A DNA stretch of 32,468 bases from Bacteroidota bacterium (GTDB taxonomy: Bacteria > Bacteroidota > Rhodothermia > Balneolales > Balneolaceae): contig JAAAOB010000126.1 in assembly GCA_009909035.1 (NCBI GenBank), positions 1-32,468 of the forward strand, written 5' to 3'. The stretch's first letter is position 1. The number at the start of each line of letters is the position of its first letter. Below, piece by piece: positions 1-7,839 of the stretch. The position numbers and the translations under genes were made by a program. The notes beneath the pieces were generated by a model. It saw only the letters and a list, made by a program, of their open reading frames with translations, ran no database searches and had not been told where the DNA came from.

Positions 1-1025
1 GACTCGGCGATCACAACAAAACGCTCAATTCACTTCTTTCTTCACCAAACATTTCCTCGAAGCGATGGGTGCATGAACAGTACGATACCATGGTGCGGAC
101 GAATACGGTGAATGCCCCCGGTGCTTCCGACTCCGGTGTGATACGCGTGAAGGGAACGTCGAAGGGCCTGGCGGTCAAAACCGACTGCAACGGCCGGTAT
201 GTCTACCTGAATCCCCGTCGCGGCGGGCAGATCGCTGTGGCGGAAGCCGCCCGGAATGTGGTCTGCAGTGGTGCAAAACCGGTGGCAATTACCAACTGCC
301 TTAACTTCGGCAATCCCTACAAGCCGGAAGTCTACTGGACATTTCGCGAAGCCGTAGGCGGAATGGGCGACGCCTGCCGGGCCCTGAACACGCCTGTGAC
401 GGGTGGAAATGTGAGCCTTTATAATGAAAATCCAAATGCAGCCATCTTTCCCACTCCCGTCATAGGCATGCTTGGAGTTGTGGAAGATGTGGAAAAACAT
501 ACCACCACGCCGGCCTTTAAACAGCAGAACGATATTGTCTATTACCTTGGGGGACACCGGAAGGGACTTGGCGGCAGTGAATACCTCAAGACGATTCACG
601 GGTTAACGACAGGTAATGCCCCAGAGCTGGATCTTGAGCTGGAGGTAAAGCTGCAGCGGCTGCTCCTGGAAGCCATTCAAACCGGGTTAATCAATGCTGC
701 CCATGATGTATCAGATGGCGGACTTGTGACAGCCCTGGCAGAGATGGCTATTTTTGGAAACACGGGAGCCAACCTGACCGTGAAGAACTTGTACGGATCC
801 GTAACCGAGGTTCTCTACAGCGAAGCACAATCGGGCGTGGTCGTAACGGTACAGGCTGAGAGTGCACGCAAACTTGAAATCTTCCTGGAGAAGCACGACC
901 TGCCCTTTTACGAACTTGGATCGGTTGGGGGTGATACATTGCTGGTTGATGAATATATCGACCGCAGTGTGAAGGAGCTGGAGATGGTCTACGAATCAGC
1001 ACTGCCGGCAGCGATGGAGAGGTGA
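1..1025 (+). CDS. purL: Phosphoribosylformylglycinamidine synthase subunit PurL, C-terminal part (5' truncated by window edge)
   Basis: Purine biosynthesis enzyme that converts FGAR to FGAM with ATP and an amide nitrogen; cytosolic. The frame is open from base 3 with no stop and reads a PurL-type segment (SPNISSKRWVHEQYD) before the first internal start-like codon, so the GTG at 69 is not the gene start. The visible ~340 residues cover the end of the first AIRS-like half and the second half, with the nucleotide-binding-type stretch VTGGNVSLYNE near residue 136 of the visible part and AAHDVSDGGL further on, both typical of PurL/PurM-fold proteins. It ends in TGA at 1023-1025. About half of a usual ~740-residue small-type PurL lies outside the window. 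The family assignment is secure. No downstream partner gene is tightly linked; the next gene starts 400 bp away across a repeat element. Confidence 0.95.
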   Translation, partial: LGDHNKTLNSLLSSPNISSKRWVHEQYDTMVRTNTVNAPGASDSGVIRVKGTSKGLAVKTDCNGRYVYLNPRRGGQIAVAEAARNVVCSGAKPVAITNCLNFGNPYKPEVYWTFREAVGGMGDACRALNTPVTGGNVSLYNENPNAAIFPTPVIGMLGVVEDVEKHTTTPAFKQQNDIVYYLGGHRKGLGGSEYLKTIHGLTTGNAPELDLELEVKLQRLLLEAIQTGLINAAHDVSDGGLVTALAEMAIFGNTGANLTVKNLYGSVTEVLYSEAQSGVVVTVQAESARKLEIFLEKHDLPFYELGSVGGDTLLVDEYIDRSVKELEMVYESALPAAMER

Positions 1026-1113
1026 TGTGATTTTGGTTGATTCGGTGATTTGTGATTTAGGTTGATGCCGGTGATGAAGAGACGGGTAAACCCTTCGTGT
1101 TTGTTTAATTCCG

Positions 1114-1273
1114 AGGCTGTCCAAAAAGAGCGCGGTATTGCAGAAAAATTATCTAATTTGTCATCCCGGACCCCGATCCGGGATCTCCTAATCATATCAA
1201 GGGATGGAGATCCCGCAACCCCCATAAGGGATCCCTTTGGGAAAGTACGGGATGACGCCCTTTTTGAACTGCT
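1114..1273. repeat. Decayed copy of the 160-bp MITE-like element
   Basis: The left end AGGCTGTCCAAAAAGAGCG (1114-1132) is identical to the left end of the copy at 9142-9301, and the interior is nearly identical (inner repeats GTCATCCCG and CGGGATGAC, and GATCCCTTTGGGA at 1230-1242). The right end has decayed: CGCCCTTTTTGAACTGC stands where CGCTCTTTTTGGACAGC is expected. It encodes no protein. The rest of the purL-SDR gap (1026-1113 and 1274-1425) shows nothing recognisable. Confidence 0.85.
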
Positions 1274-1425
1274 TTTGGGATATTCTACAAATTTAAGAAT
1301 CGAGATGAGGTTAATAAATCTCCCAATCTCCCAACGTTTGAATCAACTAACTCCACAAACACCGAACGATTTTCTTACCTGAAGCCTTTCATTGACGAAT
1401 GTAAATAAAAATTTCAAGTATCGTT

Positions 1426-2145
1426 ATGGAAGACCAAGTTGTATTAATTGTTGGCGGATCGGGCGGCATCGGGCAGGCATCGGCAGACCTGTTTGCCAAA
1501 GCCGGGGCCAAAGTTGTGCTCGCAGCCAGAAACAGGACAAAAGCCGATGAAAAAGCGAAGGAGATCAATGATGCGGGCGGGGAAGCGTACGTCATCGAAG
1601 TGGATGTGACCGATCACGCGTCAGTATCGGCGATGGCCCGCGAGGTGCATGATGACCTTGGTCAGATTGATGTGCTGATAAACGCGTTCGGGCTTGGCCT
1701 GATTCAGCCCGTGCTTGATATCAAACCGGACCATGCCAGGGAGGTATTCGATGTTAATGTGTACGGAACATTTATCGTCACCCAGGCCGTCATGCGCTAT
1801 ATGGCCACAGATAAAAAAGGCCGCATCATCATGTTCCCCGGGATATTGGGCAAATCCGTCATGAGAAATACGTCGGTCTACTCAGCCTCTAAATTTGCGG
1901 TAAGCGGCATGACAAAAGCTCTCGTGGAAGAACAGAGACGCGGCGAGGTGAAATTTTCGCTTCTCTACCTTGGCGGAGTGGATACGGACTTCTGGGAGAA
2001 CCCGAACGTAGATATGCGCGTCAAAAAAGATAAAATGCTGACACCCGCCGAAGTTGCAAAGGCCGTCTACTATGCAGCATCACAACCGGCGCAGTCCGTA
2101 CTGAATGAAATCGTGATTCAGCCGGAATCACACCAGATGGTGTAA
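1426..2145 (+). CDS. SDR-family oxidoreductase lacking the usual catalytic serine
   Basis: Short-chain dehydrogenase/reductase, 239 residues, about the usual 240-260. The Rossmann cofactor motif is GGSGGIG (residues 10-16; the common TGxxxGIG with G for T). VDVTD at 59-63 fits the adenine-binding acidic residue, INAFG at 85-89 replaces NNAG, and N111 lies in the DVNVYG helix. The catalytic pair YSASK (Tyr152, Lys156) is intact. The serine expected 13 residues before the tyrosine is Gly139 (MFPGILG instead of NISSxxG). The enzyme therefore keeps Tyr/Lys but not the canonical Ser, which may mean altered or reduced activity. The substrate cannot be told. The ATG at 1426 starts directly at the Rossmann strand and has no Shine-Dalgarno site. 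It stands alone, convergent with the lat gene. Confidence 0.9.
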   Translation: MEDQVVLIVGGSGGIGQASADLFAKAGAKVVLAARNRTKADEKAKEINDAGGEAYVIEVDVTDHASVSAMAREVHDDLGQIDVLINAFGLGLIQPVLDIKPDHAREVFDVNVYGTFIVTQAVMRYMATDKKGRIIMFPGILGKSVMRNTSVYSASKFAVSGMTKALVEEQRRGEVKFSLLYLGGVDTDFWENPNVDMRVKKDKMLTPAEVAKAVYYAASQPAQSVLNEIVIQPESHQMV

Positions 2146-2349
2146 CAAGACGCGATAGGAGAGGAGTGCGGGCGAAGCGAGTGCGCCGAGAGATCTCCAT
2201 GATTCAACTTGCATTCCTTAAATTGAGATTTCCCTATTCTAACTCCAGCCCAGCCAAGGGAGAAGTCCTGAATTGGGTTCCGGATAGATTCACTCGTCAG
2301 CCTGTCCCGAAGAGATGCCCCCGGTGCAAAAGCAGAATGCAGGTGAGGG

Positions 2350-3693
2350 TTATCCCGCAACGGGACATTTGTCCAGCGCTGTGTTGTAGCTTCTGCGCAG
2401 GATTTCAACGCCTTCGCCAAGCTGCTCTTTTTTGATTGTTAATGGAGGCCTGAACCGGATGGTTCTTGTGCCGCAACCGAGAATCATAAGGCCGTTGTGC
2501 CGGCACTCTTTCAAGACGGCATCCCGCGCGTGCGTGTCCGGCAGATCGATGGCACAAAACAGCCCTTTGCCGCGAGGGTTGGTTACATATTCGGACTCCT
2601 GTGCCCAATCGGTGATTAACTCCTGGAGGTAGCTGCCGGCATCCGCTGCATGCTCCACAAGGCGATCCTCCTCAATCACTTGCAGGATGCGGTCAAAACG
2701 GACCATATCCACGAGATTTCCACCCCAGGTGGAATTGATACGCGAGGAGACATGAAAGCAGTTGGTTTCGATGTCGTCAATCCGATCGGATGCCAGGATA
2801 CCGCACACCTGCGCCTTTTTTCCAAAGGCCAGAATGTCAGGCTTCACGTAGTGTTCGTGGCACCAAAATTTACCGGTCAGGCCAATTCCGGTCTGTACTT
2901 CATCATAAATCAGCAGCGCCTCAAATTCATCGGCGAGATCCCGGAGCTGTTGATGGAATTCACGCCGGAAATGGTTATCGCCTCCCTCACCCTGTATCGG
3001 CTCCAGCAGGATGCAGGCAATATCATCCGGGTACATTTCAAAATAGCGGCGGGCCTGTGCAATGGCGGTCTCCTCCTCTGAAATCACCGCCTCAAGATTG
3101 TTCTTTTCAAGCGGGTGGTGAATAGCGGGATTGTGAATCCGGGGCCAGTCAAATTTTGGAAAGTACCGCGTTTTTGTTGGGTCTGTGTTGGTCAGCGACA
3201 TGGTGTAGCCGCTCCGCCCGTGGAATGCCTTATCGAGATGGAGCACTTTATGCCCGACCTCCTTTCGGTATCCTTTTTCAAAATTTTTCTGAACTTTCCA
3301 GTCGAACGCGACCTTCAAGGCGTTTTCAACCGCAAGCGCACCGCCCGAAATGAAAAACGTGTAGGGGAGATAGTCCGGGATTCCCACACGCGAAAAGGTT
3401 TCAACAAAATGAGCCATCTGTTCCGTGTAGACATCCGAATTGGATGGTTTATTTATTGCCGTTTTTCCAAGCTCCGCAACAAAATCATCATCTCCTGCCA
3501 GCCGGTCGTGATTCATCCCAAGAGGATTCGAGGCAAAGAAGGTAAAAAAATCAAGATAGTTGCGGCCGGATTTGGAGTCGTGAAGGTAGGCCCCCTTGCT
3601 TTTATCGAGATCAAGAACCATCTCATATCCATCCGCAAGAATATGTTGCTTCAAAATCGTTCTGACATTGGTGGGGGCAATCGTTGTGCTCAT
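2350..3693 (-). CDS. lat: L-lysine 6-aminotransferase
   Basis: Class-III PLP aminotransferase, 447 residues. Lysine 6-aminotransferases move the epsilon-amino group of lysine to 2-oxoglutarate, giving a semialdehyde/piperideine-6-carboxylate (EC 2.6.1.36). Visible features are the N-terminal DFFTFFASNPLGMNH segment typical of Lat, SGGALAVENALK (116-127) in the PLP phosphate region, HGRSGYTMSLTNTDP, LLEPIQGEGGDNHF, the PLP-ring aspartate in YDEVQTG (263-269), and FGKKAQVCG (290-298) carrying the Schiff-base lysine (Lys292 by alignment to LGKxxxGG). The FGKK..VCG form separates Lat from ornithine and acetylornithine enzymes. It lies 119 bp downstream of rocD on the same strand, so the two are probably co-transcribed. 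In actinomycetes Lat feeds beta-lactam precursors; here lysine catabolism or osmolyte/pipecolate metabolism is more likely (inference). Confidence 0.93.
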   Translation of the reverse strand: MSTTIAPTNVRTILKQHILADGYEMVLDLDKSKGAYLHDSKSGRNYLDFFTFFASNPLGMNHDRLAGDDDFVAELGKTAINKPSNSDVYTEQMAHFVETFSRVGIPDYLPYTFFISGGALAVENALKVAFDWKVQKNFEKGYRKEVGHKVLHLDKAFHGRSGYTMSLTNTDPTKTRYFPKFDWPRIHNPAIHHPLEKNNLEAVISEEETAIAQARRYFEMYPDDIACILLEPIQGEGGDNHFRREFHQQLRDLADEFEALLIYDEVQTGIGLTGKFWCHEHYVKPDILAFGKKAQVCGILASDRIDDIETNCFHVSSRINSTWGGNLVDMVRFDRILQVIEEDRLVEHAADAGSYLQELITDWAQESEYVTNPRGKGLFCAIDLPDTHARDAVLKECRHNGLMILGCGTRTIRFRPPLTIKKEQLGEGVEILRRSYNTALDKCPVAG

Positions 3694-3812
3694 ATCCGTT
3701 GTTTTTTTAGTTCAAGAATGATCGTGCTACACAAAGAATACGGCTTTAAAATCCAAAGTCAAGGCCGCATATATTAAAAGGAGATGGAACCAAAAAAAGC
3801 TCATATGCCGGG

Positions 3813-5075
3813 TTAGACAAATTCGCGGACGGTCTTGCTGATAATCTCGATGCATTCATGAAGCTGTTCTTCTGTCATCACCAGCGGAGGGGCAAAGCGA
3901 ATGATATTTCCGTGAGTAGGTTTGGCCAGGAGCCCGTTCTCCTTTAGCCTGACACAGATATCCCATGCGGTATGGCTGCCTGCCGACTCGTCCATTTCGA
4001 TGGCGTTGAGCAACCCGCGGCCGCGCACCTCCGTAATCAGCCCGGTTTCCTCTTTAAGGTTGTGCATCTTCTCTCTGAAAATCTCTCCCAGGTGCCGGGC
4101 GTTGCTGGTAAGATGTTCATCCTGTACAACCTCCAGTGCCGCAATGGCGACACTGCAGGCCAGTGGATTTCCGCCAAAGGTTGAACCGTGCTGGCCGGGC
4201 TTGATGACATTCATGATATCGGCATCGGCCAGGACAGCCGAAACGGGATAGACTCCCCCAGACAAGGCTTTGCCGAGAATAAGCAGATCGGGCTTCACAT
4301 AATGATCGGGCTGCCGCTCGCAGTGCCCCTCACAGGAGCAGTCGCCGCAGACGGCAAGAAGGCTTCCGGTGCGCGCAATCCCGGTCTGGATTTCATCGGC
4401 AATGAACAGGGCGTTGTTTTGGTGGCAAAGATCCCGCGCTTTCTGCAGGTAGTTGCTGTCGGGCACCATGACCCCCGCCTCCCCCTGGATCGGTTCAACA
4501 AGCATACCGGCTACGGATTTATCCTCAAGCGCCATCGACAGTTGCTCCAGGTTATTGTATTCAATTTTTATGAAGCCGGGAGTAAACGGGCCGAAATTAT
4601 TCTGCGCATCGGGATCGTTGGAAAAAGAGATGATTGTGGTCGTTCTGCCGTGAAAGTTATTGGTGCAGACAATGATTTTGGCTTCGTTTTCAGGGACCCC
4701 TTTTTTTTCGTACGCCCATTTCCGGCATATTTTTATGGCCGTTTCCACGGCTTCCGCACCGGTATTCATTGGCAATACTTTATCAAAACCAAAATAGCCC
4801 GTCACGAATTTTTCATACGGCCCAAGCACATCGTTATAGAATGCGCGGGAGGTCAGCGTCAGGGTTTCAGCCTGCGCTTTTAAAGCAGCAATAATTTTGG
4901 GATGGCAGTGTCCCTGGTTCACGGCCGAATAGGCGCTCAGGAAATCATAGAACTGGTTTCCTTCCGGATCCCAAACAAACACCCCGTCCCCCTTCGAGAG
5001 TACAACCGGAAGGGGGTGGTAATTGTGTGCACCAAAATTATCTTCAAGGGAAATAGAATCTTTCGTAGAGGGCAT
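3813..5075 (-). CDS. rocD: Ornithine aminotransferase with a four-cysteine insertion
   Basis: Class-III PLP aminotransferase, 420 residues, assigned to ornithine delta-aminotransferase (ornithine + 2-oxoglutarate to glutamate semialdehyde + glutamate). Diagnostic stretches are AHNYHPLPVVLSKGDGVFVWDPEG (16-39), NTGAEAVETAIKICRKW (104-120), FHGRTTTIISFS, VEPIQGEAGV, the aspartate in ADEIQTGIARTG, LGKALSGGVYPVSAVLA with PLP Lys269, and HGSTFGGNPLAC. Just before the PLP lysine is an insertion with Cys243, 246, 248 and 252 (C-x2-C-x-C-x3-C), where the standard enzyme has a short acidic loop. The ATG at 5075 places the family start correctly. It lies upstream of lat; the first gene of this unit has a 13-bp palindrome about 26 bp before its start codon. 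Confidence 0.95.
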   Translation of the reverse strand: MPSTKDSISLEDNFGAHNYHPLPVVLSKGDGVFVWDPEGNQFYDFLSAYSAVNQGHCHPKIIAALKAQAETLTLTSRAFYNDVLGPYEKFVTGYFGFDKVLPMNTGAEAVETAIKICRKWAYEKKGVPENEAKIIVCTNNFHGRTTTIISFSNDPDAQNNFGPFTPGFIKIEYNNLEQLSMALEDKSVAGMLVEPIQGEAGVMVPDSNYLQKARDLCHQNNALFIADEIQTGIARTGSLLAVCGDCSCEGHCERQPDHYVKPDLLILGKALSGGVYPVSAVLADADIMNVIKPGQHGSTFGGNPLACSVAIAALEVVQDEHLTSNARHLGEIFREKMHNLKEETGLITEVRGRGLLNAIEMDESAGSHTAWDICVRLKENGLLAKPTHGNIIRFAPPLVMTEEQLHECIEIISKTVREFV

Positions 5076-5100
5076 GTAAGAGGATAAAATCTGTAGAATT

Positions 5101-5113
5101 GTAAACGGTTTAC
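5101..5113. promoter_or_regulatory. Palindromic operator candidate upstream of rocD
   Basis: GTAAACGGTTTAC is a perfect 6-bp-arm palindrome around a central G, 26-38 bp upstream of the rocD start. It resembles LacI-family operator half-sites in character, but the spacing is odd. A related sequence, 10 of 13 positions identical, lies at 5802-5814 before the symporter operon. No regulator gene is seen in the window, so this is a candidate only. Confidence 0.4.
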
Positions 5114-5181
5114 CTCTGCAAGATATGAAATTGAGAGAGGAGTACCGAAGAGGAATGTTATAAAAAAGAGAAGAATAGATG

Positions 5182-5210
5182 TTGACATCTCTTGGAGAAT
5201 AGTGTTATCT
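5182..5210 (+). promoter_or_regulatory. Sigma70-type promoter of the initiator tRNA gene
   Basis: TTGACA (5182-5187) and TTATCT (5205-5210) are separated by exactly 17 bp, placing a start site a few bases before the tRNA at 5223. The -35 box is a perfect consensus, unusual for this window and typical of a strong stable-RNA promoter. Confidence 0.75.
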
Positions 5211-5222
5211 TTTGTTTCACAT

Positions 5223-5295
<73 letters not shown>

Positions 5296-5301
5296 CTACT
5301 T

Positions 5302-5341
5302 AAAAGCCCAATTGCTCTAAAAATGCAGTTGGGCTTTTTTA
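5302..5341 (+). terminator. Rho-independent terminator after the initiator tRNA
   Basis: A hairpin with arms AAGCCCAATTGC and GCAGTTGGGCTT (one T:G wobble) is followed directly by a run of six T. It begins 7 bp after the tRNA. Confidence 0.88.
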
Positions 5342-5374
5342 TTGGTGCTTATGTTTGGAATAAAATTCATAAAA

Positions 5375-5463
5375 GTCGGGATAGCTCGTCGGGCTCGTAT
5401 CCGCCGGCTGGCGGACGCAGGTTCTCGCATAGCGATCCCTTTGGGAGAATCCTGCCCTCGCCA
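5375..5463 (+). pseudogene. Decayed tRNA copy interrupted by two palindromic inserts
   Basis: The segment AGCTCGTCGGGCTCGTAT repeats the D-arm/anticodon part of the neighbouring initiator tRNA (loop CTCGTAT instead of CTCATAA). GCAGGTTC and GAATCCTGC form a perfect T stem, and CCTCGCCA corresponds to the 3' acceptor end and A73. The 5' acceptor half no longer pairs. Two inserts break the cloverleaf: TCCGCCGGCTGGCGGA (from 5400) in the anticodon 3' arm/variable region, and about 23 nt inside the T loop made of TCGCATAGCGA and TCCCTTTGGGA hairpins. The copy cannot fold as a tRNA, so it is called a pseudogene; a terminator-like hairpin follows it, as after the intact gene. Confidence 0.75.
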
Positions 5464-5467
5464 CTTT

Positions 5468-5506
5468 AAAAGGCTCATTTGCTCGAGGCAGGTAAGCCTT
5501 TTTTAT
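5468..5506 (+). terminator. Terminator-like hairpin after the tRNA pseudogene
   Basis: AAAGGCT and AGCCTTTTTT form a short stem followed by T residues. The position and the flanking TTTTTTATTG match the terminator of the intact tRNA, so it looks like part of the same ancestral duplication. From here to the symporter (about 5507-5914) I see no gene or RNA; only the operator-like sequence at 5802-5814 stands out. Confidence 0.55.
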
Positions 5507-5801
5507 TGCTACAAGTTTTTTTGTCAAACGCAGAAGGAACAGAGAATAGCTTAGCGGGCTCTTCTGTGGCTTTGTTATCTTTTCACGGGTAAAAGAAAAA
5601 TATGAACTAACCAATCGCTACGCTTGCAGTAATGGCTATTCTGAATCTAATCGTACCAAATGTACTTCGTGAAAAGTATTGGGTTGAGTGAAATGTAGTG
5701 TCATTAATCCCTCTTTTATCATCAATATCACCATTAATCTGTCCCAAACCCGTTGATCTGTCAAAAAAGAATATGAGGCATGGTATTTGTTTGTTATAGA
5801 A

Positions 5802-5814
5802 CCAAACGGTTAAC
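5802..5814. promoter_or_regulatory. Operator-like sequence upstream of the symporter operon
   Basis: CCAAACGGTTAAC shares the core AAACGGTT and 10 of 13 positions with the perfect palindrome before rocD. It lies about 100 bp before the symporter start. A shared regulator is inferred, not shown. Confidence 0.25.
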
Positions 5815-5914
5815 AAAAGGCGTCATGGAAGAACTTCTTAATCTTCTTGATTACAACCCGATAAATCCATAGTTAAGGACCTTAATTTATCTAAGGTAAA
5901 AACAAGCATACTGC

Positions 5915-7393
5915 ATGAATCCGATCGACCTGGCGGTCTTCATTCTCTACTTCCTGATTATTCTTGGGATAGGTGCATATTTCTATTTCAAAAATGAAGG
6001 CACCGATGAATACTACATAGGAGGCCGCAACATGGGCTACAGCCACGTGGGTCTTTCGGTCGTGGCGACGGATGTTGGCGGCGGTTTTTCTATCGGCCTG
6101 GGCGGCCTGGGGTTTGTAATGGGGATTTCCGGTTCATGGATGCTATTCACCGGGTTCCTTGGAGCCTGGCTTGCTGCGGTATTTCTCATCCCGAAAGTCA
6201 AAAACCTCTCCACGGCTGAAGGGTTTTTTACAATGCCCGAGGTATTCAATCACTTTTTCAATGCCCGGGTGGCCTTTCTTGCCGGCGTGATCTCCGCTAT
6301 CGGCTACGTCGGGTTCACCAGCTCTCAGATGCTTGCCGGGGCTCGTCTTGCCTCCTCCTCGTTTGACGGCATGAGCCTCGATATGGCACTTTATATTATG
6401 GCCGCCATCATTGTTATCTATACCGGTATGGGCGGAATTAAGGCCGTGATTTATACGGACACGTTTCAGTGGATTCTGCTTTTGGGCGGACTCATTTTTA
6501 TTGGAATTCCGGTCAGTTATTTTGCGGTCGGTGGTATGGACGCCATACGCGAGACCGTATCTCCTGAGATGCTCTCCCTGAGCAATATTTCCTGGCAGCA
6601 GTTTCTGAACTGGGGAATCACCATCCTACCGATCTGGTTTGTGGGAATGACGCTTTATCAGCGAATCTACGCCACCCGGTCCGAGGCGGATGCAAAGAAA
6701 GCGTGGTACCTGGCCGGACTCCTGGAATGGCCGGTGATGGCGTTTATGGGCGTCTCGCTGGGGCTTTTTGCCAAAGTGGCGGCAGACCAGGGGATGTTTG
6801 CCTATCTCGGGTACGAAATGGCAGCTGATATGCATGAGGAACAGGGGCTGCCCATGCTGCTGCGTACGGTCTTGCCGGTGGGGCTGATGGGGTTGATGAT
6901 GTCGGCCTATTTTTCAGCCATTATGTCAACAGCCGATAGCTGCCTGATGGCCGCATCCGGAAATATGACGACAGATATTATCGAAAAATTGTTTAAAATT
7001 GATACGAATAAAATATCCATGATCCGGGTGTCGCAGATTGTTACCCTCGGACTTGGTTTCCTGGCTTTTTTATTGGCCGCAGTTTTTGATACGGTATTGC
7101 AGATTATGCTCTACTCCTACGCATTTATGATATCGGCCCTGCTGGTGCCGATTATCGGCGGGTTGTATTGGCAGAAAAGCACCAGCCGCGGGGCCTGGTG
7201 GTCGATGTTGATCGGTGGCGGGCTTACTCTTGGGCTCACGCTTTTTTCGGATCAAGAGCTTCCATTTGAGATGCCGGTTCAATTTAGTATGCCGCTGGGT
7301 CTCGACCCGATTATTTTTGGAATTACAGCATCGGCATTAACATTTGTAACAATAAGCCTCGCAGCAGGTAAGCAAAAAAATCAGATAACATAA
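5915..7393 (+). CDS. Sodium/solute symporter (SSS family)
   Basis: Inner-membrane sodium-coupled uptake protein, 492 residues, with 12-13 predicted hydrophobic helices. Family marks are the first helix followed by DEYYIGGRNMGYSHVGLSVVATDVGGG (TM1-TM2 region), TGMGGIKAVIYTDTFQWILLL (about 170-190), and SAYFSAIMSTADSCLMAASGNMTTDI, where the consecutive Ser/Thr before Ala-Asp form the typical Na2 site. The substrate cannot be read from sequence. Because it starts an operon with a racemase-family enzyme and faces aminotransferase genes, an amino acid or related organic cation is the best guess. The ATG at 5915 begins directly before TM1. Its TAA stop overlaps the next start by one base (TAATG), implying translational coupling. 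Confidence 0.92.
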   Translation: MNPIDLAVFILYFLIILGIGAYFYFKNEGTDEYYIGGRNMGYSHVGLSVVATDVGGGFSIGLGGLGFVMGISGSWMLFTGFLGAWLAAVFLIPKVKNLSTAEGFFTMPEVFNHFFNARVAFLAGVISAIGYVGFTSSQMLAGARLASSSFDGMSLDMALYIMAAIIVIYTGMGGIKAVIYTDTFQWILLLGGLIFIGIPVSYFAVGGMDAIRETVSPEMLSLSNISWQQFLNWGITILPIWFVGMTLYQRIYATRSEADAKKAWYLAGLLEWPVMAFMGVSLGLFAKVAADQGMFAYLGYEMAADMHEEQGLPMLLRTVLPVGLMGLMMSAYFSAIMSTADSCLMAASGNMTTDIIEKLFKIDTNKISMIRVSQIVTLGLGFLAFLLAAVFDTVLQIMLYSYAFMISALLVPIIGGLYWQKSTSRGAWWSMLIGGGLTLGLTLFSDQELPFEMPVQFSMPLGLDPIIFGITASALTFVTISLAAGKQKNQIT

Positions 7394-7839
7394 TGGATAT
7401 CACATACAGCATAGCAGAATCGGACGATATCAACCCGACCTCGTTCGGGCGTGATGATATTGCCACCTTTTTACATGAACACCTGGATGAGTTTGGAGAC
7501 GAGAAAGAAGCGATCTTAAAATGTATTTCTTACGCATATGCAGATGGCCCGGGCCAGGACGGTTTTATACTAATTGCCCACCAGGAGGATGAAATCCTGG
7601 GCGTTGTGATTATCAACAAGACCAATATGAGCGGGTATATTCCCGAAAATATTCTTGTGTACATTGCGGTTCATGAAAAAACAAGAGGCCAGGGCGTAGG
7701 CAAGGCCCTGATGCAGAATATTATTGAGAACACTGAGGGGGATATCGCTCTTCATGTTGAACCTGAAAATCCGGCTAAGTTTTTATACGAAAAATTTGGA
7801 TTCACAAATAAATACCTCGAAATGAGGCTCACGAAATAG
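7393..7839 (+). CDS. GNAT-family N-acetyltransferase
   Basis: Cytosolic acetyl-CoA-dependent acyltransferase, 148 residues, a full single GNAT domain. The pyrophosphate-binding motif A is RGQGVGKALM (98-107), preceded by strand ILVYIAVHEKTRGQ and followed by the late GNAT pattern NPAKFLYEKFGFTNK. The substrate is unknown. The gene sits between the symporter (one-base overlap) and the racemase (its TAG is immediately followed by that ATG), so all three are almost certainly one transcript. This suggests a small-molecule amine such as an amino acid rather than a protein or ribosomal substrate (inference). Confidence 0.9.
   Translation: MDITYSIAESDDINPTSFGRDDIATFLHEHLDEFGDEKEAILKCISYAYADGPGQDGFILIAHQEDEILGVVIINKTNMSGYIPENILVYIAVHEKTRGQGVGKALMQNIIENTEGDIALHVEPENPAKFLYEKFGFTNKYLEMRLTK

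Noticed and set aside
1062..1382. Open frame of 106 codons between purL and the SDR gene
   Set aside because: It runs through the decayed MITE copy; its peptide follows the repeat and not any protein pattern.
5607..5816. Minus-strand frame of 69 codons before the symporter
   Set aside because: No domain, no ribosome site, and composition like random sequence. It also covers the operator-like region.
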